NCBI GenBank assembly: GCA_030280995.1
Contig: JASXTE010000002.1
Coordinates: forward strand, 21,472,683-21,536,682
Reading direction: 5' to 3'
From: Hemileia vastatrix
Taxonomy: Eukaryota; Basidiomycota; Pucciniomycetes; Pucciniales; Zaghouaniaceae
Length of the DNA: 64,000 bases
Shown here: one piece after another, positions 47,801 through 58,843 of the stretch
Numbering within the stretch: the stretch's first letter is position 1
How the letters are laid out: every line of letters starts with the position of its first letter
Program-made: the position numbers and the translations under genes
The notes under the pieces: model-generated
Database searches by the model: none
Seen by the model: only the letters and a program-made list of their open reading frames with translations
Told to the model about the DNA's origin: nothing

Positions 47801-49420
47801 CTACAAGTAGTTTTGTTTAGCTGAATCATCCACCTGTCATTCTTCCCAACCTCAGGTGTAAAATTTTTTATCTTTATAAAAAAGGTCACTTATTAAAATT
47901 TAGCCCTGATGGCTCCCATTTGTTTCAACACTTCTACTGGCTCTTGAGAGCAAGAATTTTACTAGTATTTTTTTTCATAATTGATCTCTTTGAGATTAAT
48001 TTTACTTTTTTATTTCTCTTTTTTTTAATATCTATTTAAATTATTGTAAAGCTAATCATTTTCATACTTTTTTATTTTTATTTAATAATATTATAAAAGG
48101 TGTTACATCACCTGGTATGCATTTTGCACATGAGTTTTTTCTATACTTATAATATTAATAATATAATAGTGACAATAAATTAATCAAATGATATATATGA
48201 GTGAGGCACAAAGATCAAGTACCAATGGACATGTTTATAAGAAATACCAGATTAACTGAAGAAAAATTCTACCCTAGCTACTCTCCGTCATAAATGTGTC
48301 CAGCACAAGTTCGGCCAAACTTGTGCTGGACACTTTTGGTCACATGCAGTCTGGTGTGATCGAATCTCTCTCAATCATTGCACTAGAAGTTGTTTGATAT
48401 GGCTAAATGGTTCTGCTGAAGTTTTGTTAAACCTCAGATTGGCACTTTTTTGTTTTTCAAAAAAGCAAATATAGTCCAAGTTTAGTGCCACTGGTGAGCG
48501 TTCACCCCAACATGTCTACTTGCTCTTGATGGCACTAATTTTATTTTAATTTTTTATTTCATATTTGCTTCCTTTAATTTTACCTTTTTATCCCTTATAT
48601 TGCTTTTGTATATCAATTTATTTTTTGTAAAACAAATCATTTTCATATTTTTTTACCTTTATTTAATAATATTATAAAAGTTGTAACATCACCCAGTATG
48701 CGTTGGGCACACAATTTTTTGCTATACTTATAATATTAATAACATAATGGTGACAAAAAATCAATCAAATAATAAATATGAGTCAGGCACAAAGATCAAA
48801 TATCAGTGGACATGTTTATAAGAAATACCAGATGAACTGAAGAAAAATTCCACCCTAGCTACTCTCCATCATAAAAGTGTCCAGCACAAGTTCGGAGGAA
48901 CTTGTGCTGGACACTTTTTGTCACATGCAGTCTGATGTGATCAATTCTCTCTATTGCAATGAAAATGAATTTTTCTTCAATAATTGCGCTAGAAGTTGTT
49001 TTATATGGCAAAATTGTCATCCTGAAGTTTTGGTAAAGCTCAAGTAGATTTTTTTTTATTTTTACAAAAAAGAAATTATAGTCCAAGTTTAGTGCCACTG
49101 GTGGGTGTTCACCCCATCATGTCTACTTGCTCTTGATGGTAGGAATTTTACTTTAATTTTTTATTTCATATTTGATCCCTTTAATTTTACCTTTTTATCC
49201 CTCATATTGCTTTTGGATATCAATTTATTTTTTGTAAAAAAAATCATTTTCATATTTTTTTACCTTTATTTAATAATATTATAAAAGGTGTAACATCACC
49301 CGGTATGCATTGGGCACACAAGTTTTTGCTATACTTATAATATTAATAACATAATGGTGACAAAAAATCAATCAAATGATAAATATGAGTGAGGCACAAA
49401 GGTCAAATACCAATCAATCA
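41801..49420. repeat. Main array: twelve ~605-bp tandem units
   Basis: Twelve copies of a long hairpin occur at about 42223, 42829, 43432, 44042, 44651, 45251, 45863, 46471, 47079, 47686, 48291 and 48872. Spacing is 600-612 bp except the last (581). Each reads AAAAGTGTCCAGCACAAGTT, then a short turn such as CGGCC, then the inverse. About 150 bp downstream most units carry a weaker second hairpin (TTGTCCACCTGAAGTTT and inverse). The rest of each unit is AT-rich and non-coding, with conserved blocks such as TGCATTTGGCACACAAG and TTAATAATATAATGGTGAC. Short open frames crossing the hairpins are by-products of the palindrome. Confidence 0.92.
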
Positions 49421-50026
49421 ATAGTTCTTTTTAATATTATAAATTTATTGATTAAATAAAATAGTAATAATGAGTTATATTTTTCATCCACAATTCCACT
49501 CTAATGATTCCCACTGCACAAAAAGGGTTCAATCAGTCCTTTCTTTACTGCTTGTGCATATATTTTATTGCCCAAAGTACTACAATTTTTTGTAGTGATT
49601 ATCCCACATCTGATTCAGGAATATTTTTGAACAATATATGTTTTTTTTACAAAAGACCTTATCATATCCAATATCCCACAAAAAATACAACCTGTTTTTG
49701 TATTAAAACCCATTAATTAGGGGGTGTCAGTTGTGGCAAATCCGCACTTACAAATCCGCACTTACATTTGACCGAATCCGCACTTAAATAAGTGTGGATT
49801 TCCAAAACACACTAGCCCCAATACTGGTGGATTTCAAAATGAAATAAGTCACTTATTTCACTCAAATCCGCACTTTCTCAACCAAAAGTGCTGATTTCAC
49901 CATCAAGTCCCATTTCAATGATTTGTCAGCATCATCCCATTCATACACAGCACTCCGCAGCATAACACTTCATAACTCAAAGCATCGTACATCACTTACA
50001 TCTTCATATCATATCATATAAGAGTT

Positions 50027-50760
50027 ATGCCTTCCTCACTTTCAAATTGTGATAAATTACATCAAGCAATGACTTTCATGGCTCTTGAACTGCTCTTGGT
50101 CTCTGATTGCGATTCTGATTCTGATCTAGAAGAAGATTTTGTCTTTTTATCAAAAATGGCCACGAAATGTTACCTTCTTCCCAGAAAGCCTCAAGTACTT
50201 CATACCCCCAAGTACACCATCCAAACACTTCTTAAACTATCTACAACCAGCTTTAGACAGCTGTTCAGGACTTCTCAGGAATGTTTCCTTAAATTGCTTG
50301 AGCTTATTCAGGATCATCCCATATTTAACAATAATTCTCAAAAAGAAAAACAACATCCTTCAATATAATTGGCCATCACACTATGTCATTTGGGTTAAAA
50401 TGGTAATGGATCTGCTTTGAAACGTTTAGAAAATGTCTTTGATTTAGGGTATGGTTCAGTTAACACTTATACCAAACAATGTATCACTGCCATCAACTCC
50501 TTGTAATCTCAACTTCTCACCTGGCCAACAAAAGAAGAGCGACTTGAATCATCTCAGGTTATGCAAGCAGAGGGCTTCCCAGGATGTATTGGTTTTGTTG
50601 ATGGTACTGCTATTCCTTTGAGCCAGAAACCTGCTCAAGGTGGAAACAATTACTTTCACATTCTTGTCAAAAATTTTCACCAAAATATTTACAAGTCAAA
50701 AAAATTCTATATCTGTTTTAAAAAATTGGCAATACTCTCCCCTGAATTTTATTGAAGCAA
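50027..50760 (+). pseudogene. Harbinger-type transposase remnant
   Basis: The first frame (ATG at 50027, MPSSLSNCDKL) has the acidic SDSDLEED region and LHTPKYTIQTLL. After frame breaks the frame at 50561 gives EGFPGCIGFVDGTAIPLSQK, the region around the first catalytic Asp of DDE_4-type transposases. Beyond 50650 it is replaced by two diverged copies of a short AT-rich repeat. The other catalytic residues were not found, so it should be inactive. Confidence 0.75.
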
Positions 50761-51890
50761 GGGGTGGGTATCACCAAAATTTTTCTAAGTCATCAATTTC
50801 ACATGTCAGATTTGAAAATTTGGCAATACCCCCCCCCTGCATTTTATTGAAGTAAGTGGTGGAAGTCATCTAAATTTAATATAATTACGTAAATTATTAA
50901 ATAAATATCTAATATATATCACTTTCCCTAGTTTAAAGTAATGACAATCCCTCAAGCCAAAATGCAGACCAAGTCTAGAAACAAAAGTTTGGGACTTTCC
51001 ACAGGTATAGGCTAGAGGAACCCCATGAAACAAATAAATGTTATCATGATTGCCATTTATACAACACAAGGTTGTGGGCCCATTATTTTAGTTGAGGAAA
51101 TTGATACATAAAAAATATTTATTAAAAATTTAAAAAAAAAATATAAAATATTCAATGACAACTCTAATCCCCATACTTTTTGGATCTAAATAAAGTTTTT
51201 TTAAATCAATTAACTTTACCTTCTTTCATTAACTTATTGATTCTTTGAATCAACTTATGACTGATTTGAAATGAGCAACCAAAATGTGTTAAATCTTGAC
51301 AGGATTCCAAACCAGGAGGAGCTTTGGTTGTTTGATGATTATCCTTAGAAGAATTCCAAATAGTTTCGATGATACCATTTACCAAACCAAAATCAATGAT
51401 GCACTGGTGGTCTGGAAAATATAACCCATGTCATTTGATTTTAGCTGGAGATGGTATTGGTTGGCCAGTAATTGGTTTGATATATGAGAATATACCAAAA
51501 GTAAGAAAATTGGTGTCCTTGGTATCGGTGTGAATTTAATTGTGAAATCCAGAATGAGTGATAATAACATTAGAAAAGAAAAGATATTTGTGGCTGATAT
51601 CTTCCCATTTGGAGTCACACCAATTCGGTATTCCAACTTTGGTTGCAATTTCATGATTTTTTTCAAATGCTTTATTACAGTGCTTTTTGAGTCAAAGAGC
51701 AAGAAAAGAGTTAAAGGAAGGTAGAGTGTCCCATAAGCAAAAATCTTCATCTTTTTGAGCTTTAGTGATATTCGTGAGCAACGAATATATCCCTATATAA
51801 TTGAAATGCCTAGATAATAATCATATAAGAGTTTCAGAATCCTTATCCTCTAAATATGCAATATAAAAATGTGAAATAAGACAAGTGAAA
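50761..51890. other. Harbinger interior, unassigned
   Basis: Minus-strand frames at 50866-51069 and 51379-51750 are open but I cannot match either to the second (Myb-like) gene of Harbinger elements. They could be its decayed remains. Confidence 0.3.
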
Positions 51891-51899
51891 TTTGGATAA

Positions 51900-52215
51900 A
51901 AGGCTCAACTTCAAAGGTCAAAATCTCAGCAACCACTGAACCTAATTCAAACCTGTTTGAGGGAAATGAAAGATATGCTTTAGTAGAATCTTCAGTTATA
52001 GGAAATGTGATTTAAATAAACCTAACCCTAATTTGTTACATAAAAAATGAAATAAAAATTTAAATTGGGAAAAAAAAGGCTCAACTTTAACGGTCAATAT
52101 CTCAGCAACCACTGAATCAAATTCAAATCTGTTTATGGGAAATGAAAGGTAGCCTTCGGGAGAATCTTCAGTAAAAAGAACATTAGATTTGAATAAACCT
52201 AACCCTAATACCGAG
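51900..52215. repeat. Tandem duplication in Harbinger non-coding region
   Basis: AGGCTCAACTTCAAAGGTCA (51901) and AGGCTCAACTTTAACGGTCA (52078) start two units of about 177 bp that share ATCTCAGCAACCACTGAA and TAAACCTAACCCTAAT. Inverted relatives lie at 39100-39760. Confidence 0.8.
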
Positions 52216-53039
52216 TCTGATTTTCAAAATTTTACAAAAACTTGAAAAGTGGTAATGAAGATGAGATCAAAAGGAGTTTTATAAGTTCACTGTTATCCAG
52301 ATAAGAGTCATACATATATTTAAGTATGAACTTTTCATAAAAGGAATGAGATATCATATAGGCATGAAAAAAAGGAGATGAAACTTACCTTGATTGAAAA
52401 GTAGGAAAAATAGAGTGAGAAAGATTGATGTTGGAATTGTGGGGAAATTGAATATGGAGTAAGTGAAATGCATAAAGAATGTGCAATGTATGTGTTTCAA
52501 TGAAATGGAGCCAAAAAAAAGTGAAATAAGGGAAAGGGGGGATAATGACCATGCCAAGGAGGGATGAAGAGTAGGGTGATGGAGCTAAAAAAGAAAGTAA
52601 AGAGGGAGAGAAAAATAAGGTTAATTATACCATTGAAATCCAAAATAACCACTTACAAAAAAAATTTAGATAAAAAAATAAAATAAACAGAAAAAAACAA
52701 AAAAAATTATAATAGTAATCAAAAAATCAAAAAAAGAATAAAGTGACTTACCTGGAGAGATGAGATGACAAAATGAATGAAACCAAATTGTTTGAGGGAT
52801 GTTGGAGGAGAATAGGAAAAGGATATGAGGGATGAATGAAAAAAAAAATCACTGACAAAATATGCGATTTCAGAAAATATGTGATTTCATGTTGAGCTGG
52901 TGAAAGAAAACCAATGAGCCATCCAAAAAAAAAAATTTCACCGTAAATTCCAAAAAAAAATGAATATGCAACAAACCAAAATACCAACCCAAGTGAATGA
53001 AGTACACAAAGAGGACATTTGGAGAGTACAAAATGGTAT

Positions 53040-53465
53040 GGGAAAGAAAGGGATGATGTGGCCAACATGTGGTTTTGAAAAAAAAATCACGAAAAAAGTG
53101 CTGATTTGAGGTCAGAACTGACACCCATAGAAAAAAGATTAAGAAGTAGAAGAAATAAGTAAAAAAGAATGTAAACATGCCTGGTCAAAATATTGAAAAT
53201 GTCAGGAAGGGGTGTGTGCCAAGGATTGATGGGTAGGTAGCGAGGAAGGTCAGTGTGTCACATGTGACAGGGATGGGGTAAGAAAGGAAGGGATGTTTTG
53301 TGGCCAAAATGTGGTTGTGAAAAAAAACGGGAAAAAAGTGCTGATTTGAGGTCATAACTGACACCCTTTTTTGAAATAAGTGACTTTTTTGCAAAATTTA
53401 AGTGCTGATTTGGTTTGAAATCCGCACTTAAGTTAAGTGCGGATTTGCCAGAACTGACACCCCCT
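53040..53465. repeat. Internal duplicate of the Harbinger right terminus
   Basis: The sequence ending AAAAAAGTGCTGATTTGAGG, then TCAGAACTGACACCC (53095-53132), recurs at 53334-53370, before the true end at 53465. The block with TGGCCAACATGTGGTTTTGA is repeated too. Confidence 0.75.
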
Positions 53466-53774
53466 ATTATTCAGAAATTGTTAAAATAATTAGATTAGAC
53501 CCTGGCACAGCTAGATCTATACCAACCAACCTAAAGTCTTTTCAATATTGAAAACAATTAAATAAAATTATGATATCATACTAAATTATGGGCACCAACC
53601 ATAATTTAGCACTTCTCATTTGCTCTGCTACAAAATGAGTGCATGTAGCATTTTTCTAACGTCAGACCGTTTTTCTTCCTTCCCTCACACTTTTAGTCCA
53701 GAATGAAAATTTAGTATGAGTTTTGGTCAAGTTGGTTTGCCAGTGTTATCTGTATGCAATATGAGTTCATATTG

Positions 53775-54175
53775 CATATTTCTATTTATGCATAAAATAT
53801 ACTCGTTAAGCATCATTTTTTTGCATTTTGCAATCATTATGCATAATTATGGATATGCATATGCATATTCATTATACAGATTTATATGCATATTAATATA
53901 TTTTATTCATATACATATATGCACCTTTTTTTTGCATATTCAATATGCATATTTTTAATGCATATTTTAATGCATATTTTTAATGCATATTTTTATGCAT
54001 ATTCAATATGCATTTTTTATGCATAATCACTATGCATATTTTTTATGCATATTTTTTATGCATATTTATTCTTCATAGTCATTATGCATACACTTTAGAT
54101 AGGCATTTCACATCAATTTTTAACATGCAATAAGTATCCACCATGCAAATTCAAATGCATATGCATCTATATCAT
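53775..54175. repeat. ATGCAT-rich block next to the CACTA right end
   Basis: About 18 ATGCAT palindromes, most as TATGCATATTT, occur in some 400 bp, irregularly spaced by T-rich sequence. The block lies 300 bp inside the right TIR. Only one such site is seen near the left end (about 40483). Confidence 0.9.
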
Positions 54176-54425
54176 ACACGCAACATATATTCAAGTTTAA
54201 TATTTGAATATTAAGGTATGCTAAGTGATGTTGTTCAACCTTTTGCCAAACCTGAGATTAACTGATGTTCAATGTGGTTCCTAAGCTCTGCTCAAGGAGG
54301 GATTGTTCTGGATTCAATCTGTGACAGTTTATTTTTTCAATGTTATTTCATCAGATTTAAAAACATATTTCTGACAGTTTCAGGATGGTTTCCCAACAGT
54401 TTCCTGACAAATTCCTGATAGTTTC

Positions 54426-54471
54426 AAATAGAGGGAACTGCTAGCAGTTCACCCCCAGATTTCCTGTGGTG
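54426..54471 (-). repeat. Right TIR of the large CACTA-like element
   Basis: Reverse complement begins CACCACAGGAAATC and contains AACTGCTAGCAGTT. Just inside are short repeats of the CTGACAGTTTC / CTGATAGTTTC type, as often found in subterminal regions of CACTA elements. Confidence 0.85.
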
Positions 54472-54474
54472 AGT

Positions 54475-54985
54475 AGACATGCAAAGTATTTGTTCAAGGA
54501 AAGTTTCCATTTTTTAATTTTAATATTGTAACTTGGCATATGAAAGCTATTTATCCACTTCACTAAATTGAGTTTTAGACTGTCATGCCATGCTTCTGTG
54601 GTATTATATCTACATTAATTTGTGACTATTTTTCTTTGATTCATTAGTGATTCATATTAATTTTCTCAAAATATGATTATTTATCTGTGTGTCTTGCTCT
54701 GAAGGACTTGTTTATTTTTGATTTACACATTTTAATTTAAATTTGGTAATCTGGTCTCCCTACTAGGATAAAATGCATGGGGGGTATAACTATTTTTTTG
54801 AATTGAGAATTTAAGAAATAAATTTAGAAAAAAAGAAACTTTTTTTAAGTTAAACATATAAATTTTTTGAGGAATATAAATTTTATATTAGACATACAGT
54901 AAATTATTTGCTTACATGGATGCATTTTAGATTACAGATATGAATTCAACAATGTACCAGATTTTCATGTTACCTAATTAATTTT
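54475..54985. other. Unassigned sequence
   Basis: AT-rich, with no frame or repeat that I can place. Confidence 0.4.
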
Positions 54986-54989
54986 TTTA

Positions 54990-56822
54990 AAAAAAACATG
55001 ACAAAGTAATGAAACATTGTTGTGCATGAAGTATATCTGGAAAACAAAAGCATTGGAAATCTTTGAATCAGAAAACAAATGCTACCTTGTATTTTGGTCA
55101 AAGTTTTTTTTTCCACCATGAGCAGGTTTCTGACTTAGTGGAATAGTTGCACCATCAAAAAAACCAATAACTCCCATGAAACACATTACTTGAACAACCT
55201 GAAATTATTCAAGTTGCTCTTTTTTGGTTGGCCAAGAAAGAAATCAGGAACGTAAGGAAAAATAACAGTGATTCTTCATTTGGTGTAGCTATTAGTTGAA
55301 CTATACCCTAAATCAAAGACATTTTCAAAAAGTTTCAAGGCAGCTCCATTACAATTGGCACCCAAAAAATAGTGTGATGGCCAATTGAATTGGAGGATCA
55401 TGTTTTTGTTTTTGAGAATTGTTGTCGGGTGGTCCTTCAAGTCTAGAAGATTTTTCAAGGAATTTCAAGGATAACAATGGTGGATTTTAGAGGATTCAAA
55501 ATGTGTACGTATTTCTCTTATCTTTTAAAGATTTTTACTCAAATAATTTAAAGAGGTAAAGGGATAATTACTATTTTATTTAAAAAGTTTAGAATTACGG
55601 CTTAATGTAAATACTAAAATGATAATAAATAGTTTTTATTTTTATGTAGTTGTAATAAGCTAAGTAAGTAAGTAAATTAGTAATGAATGAAAAGTACAAA
55701 AAGAGAGGCCCTTTTATAGGCAAAGATGTGAGAAATAAAGACACGGTGTTAACACCACCTGATACAAGGGTGTGAGAAAAAAGAAACTAAATAAAGAGTG
55801 TATGTCAAATAATAAAAAATATACTAAATAGTGTGTAGATAAAAGGTATCATTTTATTTGAAATAAAAATTAGAATCCCTTGGTCCGTCACATTTAGTAC
55901 AAAAAACATTAAATTTAAAATGGAGATTCAACAAAATCTAAATAAAGGAATTTGAAAAGTTTCTTTTTTTATATTTTTTATATTTTTTAATACTATTTTT
56001 ATTCCCTCTCATCTGTATTATTGAGCACGGTATTAAGGAGTAAAAATGTGTGTGACAATTACTTATTTTTATTAATTATTTACATTACTTATTGTACTTA
56101 GCTAGTTAGTTGTAAGTAATACATAAGTAGTTAGTAAATAATTAATTACTAATAAGGATTAAAAGGGGTGGCTTCATCTCAGTAAGATAATTAATTATTT
56201 TACTGCGTAACTCTAGTAGCCTGGCAGACAATTTTTGTGAAACATGGGGTGACCCTCAATAATCTCAAGCAATTTAAGGAAAAACTCCTAGGATGTCCTG
56301 ACTAACTGTCTAGAACTAGGAACAGGTAGGTTAAGAAGCCTCTAAATGGTGAACTAGGGGGTATGAAGTATTTTAGTGTTTATGGGAAGAAGGTGGTGTT
56401 TCCTAGCCATTTTTGATAAAAAAAAATTTTCTTCAAGATCAGAATCAGAATCATAATCAGAGTCCAAGAGCAGATCAAGAGCTTTAATGGTCATTTCTTG
56501 ATTAAATTTATCATGATTTGAGAGTGAGGAAGGAATGACTCTTTTATGGTGTAAAAATGTAAATATTGTACAATGCTTTAAGCTGTGAAGTGTCATGCTT
56601 CAGAATTCTGCATATGAATGGAATGATGCTGACAAATCAGTGAAATGGGACATTTTTGTGAAACCAACACTTTTGTTTGAGAAAGTGTAGATTTGAGTAA
56701 AATAAGTTACTTATATCACTTTTGAAATACACCAGTTTTGGGGCTAGTGTGTTTTCAAAATCTGCACTTAGACAAGTATGGATTTGGCCAAACTAAGTGC
56801 AGATTTTCGAGAGCTGAAACCC
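54990..56822 (-). pseudogene. Harbinger element copy 3, split by an LTR
   Basis: On minus, the terminus (ACAGGGTTTCAGCTCTCGAA at 56822), leader and start of the transposase (MTLHSLKHCT.. with SNHDKFNQEMTIKALDLLLD) run to 56231. After the LTR the gene resumes at 55417 (NNSQKQKH-like, then QFNWPSHYFLGANCNGAALK) and reaches GFFDGATIPLSQKPAHGGK at about 55110-55170. Shifts and stops are present. The other end was not found. Confidence 0.7.
55423..56230 (-). repeat. Solo LTR, copy C, inside Harbinger copy 3
   Basis: Read on minus it begins TGTCTGCCAGGC and ends ACCACCCGACA, about 808 bp. It shares the LTR landmarks of copies A and B (CTATAAAAGGGCCTC, GTGCTCAATA, CTTCTAGAC). Flanking ATTGT and ATTTT could be a decayed 5-bp duplication. 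Confidence 0.75.
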
Positions 56823-56967
56823 TGTAACATATTTCAAAAAATAAGACCAAATACATCTTTTTAGTTATTCCACTTATAAAAAATTAACACTTTAGTAAAT
56901 TTATTTTTTTGAAATTTCTTTTAAAAAATACTTTTAAACATTTCAGCAAATATTTAGGAGTAATATC

Positions 56968-57166
56968 AGGGGTTATTAAAGTTAGAAGTCTTCTATTACA
57001 AAACACCTCTTTTTTCCACCAAATTAACTATGATTATTTTTAATATATGACATATTGTACCCCAAAAATACTTTTTTACTAAGAGTTTATGTCAAGTTTG
57101 TGGCTTTCTTTTTGTATTGTGAAAAACCTTTTAAATAATTACAAATTTCTAATTTTGATACCCCCT
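56968..57166. mobile_element. Harbinger-type MITE, copy 4
   Basis: 199 bp, ends AGGGGTTATTAAAGTTAGAA and, reversed, AGGGGGTATCAAAATTAGAA. The flanks (ATC and ATT) no longer match. It shares the TTTTCCACCAAAT core with the other copies. Confidence 0.78.
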
Positions 57167-57303
57167 ATTGTTGAAATAAATGGCAGAAAGCATTTTGGGT
57201 ATTTCATTTTTTATCTGCCATTAATTTAATGACGGACTGGAGTACTTGATACACTTTTGGTGTAGTGTAGGTTGCAGCTAATTGAATTTAATTCTTATTT
57301 ATT

Positions 57304-57503
57304 AGGGGGTATCAAAGTTAGAAATCTTCCTTATTAAAATATCTATTTTTCCACCAAATCAACAATGATTATTTTTTCATGTATGGCATATTGCGCCCCA
57401 AAAACACCTTATAAGTGAGAAATAATTTCAACTCTGTAGCTTTATTTTTTTTTCTTTGAATACCTTTTAAATAATTACAAATTTTCTATCTTTGATACCC
57501 CCC
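57304..57503. mobile_element. Harbinger-type MITE, copy 5
   Basis: 200 bp, begins AGGGGGTATCAAAGTTAGAA; ATT flanks it at 57301-57303 and 57504-57506. The right tip carries one base change. Confidence 0.82.
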
Positions 57504-57823
57504 ATTGTGAAAATGCTGACTTTTGTGTCTGTACGTTTCAAAATTTAATTTATAATAAGGGAGGCACTTTATTATATTTTTCCCTTTAGTCTGGGAGCAG
57601 ACTTTAATGCCACTCTCAATTCAGTTTTTTTTAAAAATTTATGTATGGTCTCTCTAGTTACAAAATCAATACTTCTAAACCCAAAAAGCTTGCGGTTGAG
57701 TTGTTTCTTGTCTCCTGCCAAAATTCCTCCTCATTGCCCAAGAATAATATCTTTATACTTATCCTCTAGTCCTCTACTTGCCCATATCACTGTCTGGGAG
57801 AGATTTCTTGAAATTGAAAACTA

Positions 57824-58014
57824 CAGATAAGTTGGAAAAGCTTGCCAAATTTTTGACAAAAAATTATATCTTCTCTGACCAAAAATGATTTCTCTATTCA
57901 AAAAGGCTTGAGATGGGTTGGAGATGCACCCTTTTGAATAAGCAAATCATTTTGTGGTGAGAAAAGATTTTGATTTTTTTGTCGAACATTCCACAAGCTT
58001 TAGAGACTGGGCGG
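57824..58014. mobile_element. MITE with TA duplication, relative of 6769-6956
   Basis: 191 bp, flanked by TA at 57822-57823 and 58015-58016. Ends CAGATAAGTTGGAAAAGCTT and, reversed, CCGCCCAGTCTCTAAAGCTT. It shares the AAGCAAATCATTTT centre with the family member at 6769-6956. Confidence 0.72.
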
Positions 58015-58148
58015 TATAAGCAAATATTTGTTAAATCAACAACTATTAATTCAACTTAATCTTGTTTCTTGGTAGTGGTGAGCTAGAACCAAATAGTTAA
58101 ATCAAATATTAGACATGCTCTTAGCAACAGTACACAATTAGACTAATA

Positions 58149-58727
58149 CAGCCATATTGGCAACTCTTGGTGCAGCAAGCTAACAAAAAGGCGAGTTATG
58201 CACAGCATTATCAACTGACATAGACTGATATATCTGATATTTATTACAGATCTGTCAGTGTTCGGAGACCAGCCTACAATTGATCCACACCACCATGCTT
58301 CCGCCAGGTCTCCCCTACCCAGGTTTCCCTCCTCCCATCCACCTCATCCACTCATCTATCCTTTTGATGGTATCAACCCCTTCCTCACCATCCTCACCAT
58401 CCTCACCCCTCTCTTCGACCACTACTGGCGCCTGGTTTTCTTTTTTTTCGTCCAGTTTTCACTCCTCCCATCCACTCCATCCACTCATCTATCCTTTAGA
58501 TAATATCAGCCCCTTCCTCACCATTGTTTCCATTGTCGCCATCCTCACCATCTTCACCCCTCTCTTCCACCACTACTGGAGCCTGGTTATCTTTCATTGG
58601 TAAGTTTTTTATTTTTTATTTTTTGTCATTTGTATTTTTCCTATTTTCACTAATATTTTTTTCTGGTCTTCCCTACCCAGTTTTCACTCCTCCCATCCAC
58701 CTCATCCACTCATCTATTGTTTTGATC
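58149..58727 (+). repeat. Left TIR of Tc1-like copy 2
   Basis: It holds tandem leader units built on CACTCCTCCCATCCACCTCA, CCACTCATCTATCCTTT and CACCACTACTGGCGCCTGG. An intron-like segment (GTAAGT at 58600, CACTAAT at 58648, CTACCCAG ending at 58680) lies inside. Confidence 0.85.
58600..58680 (+). other. Intron-like leader segment inside the TIR
   Basis: 81 bp with GTAAGT donor, CACTAAT branch-like site and CCCTACCCAG acceptor. The mirror copy is in the right TIR (donor around 62229 on minus). Confidence 0.5.
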
Positions 58728-58843
58728 ACCAAACTCTTGTTGAAAGACATATTTTTTTCATTTCCTGCTCTTTTCTAATTAAGTGTATTTGTTTTTTTTA
58801 TTAATTTTTGCCTATTATATTTTTTTCTCTCAAAATTTTTAGG

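Larger units (their letters stand above)
49719..53465 (+). mobile_element. PIF/Harbinger-type element, 3.7 kb, nested in the CACTA-like element
   Basis: Ends AGGGGGTGTCAGTTGTGGCA and, reversed, AGGGGGTGTCAGTTCTGGCA; both continue into AAATCCGCACTT. ATT flanks it at 49716-49718 and 53466-53468. It carries a damaged transposase gene near its left end. The right third has tandem duplications and an internal copy of the terminal sequence. Confidence 0.85.
40230..54471. mobile_element. 14.2-kb CACTA-like element without transposase
   Basis: Ends CACCACGGGAAATCTAGGGG and, reversed, CACCACAGGAAATCTGGGGG continue with few differences through a TGCTAGCA palindrome for about 40 bp. AGT flanks both sides (40227-40229 and 54472-54474), the 3-bp duplication expected of CACTA transposons. 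The interior is a tandem array of hairpin-bearing units, a nested Harbinger element (49719-53465) and an ATGCAT-rich block. No CACTA transposase is seen, so it needs a helper. Confidence 0.8.

Noticed and set aside
42223..48917. CRISPR-like array because of regular spacing and palindromes
   Set aside because: Units are ~605 bp with related, not unique, spacers, and the setting is eukaryotic. It is a tandem satellite within a transposon.
52010..52215. Telomere-like CCTAACCCTAAT words
   Set aside because: Only one word occurs per duplicated ~177-bp unit, deep inside a Harbinger element, with no tandem telomeric run.
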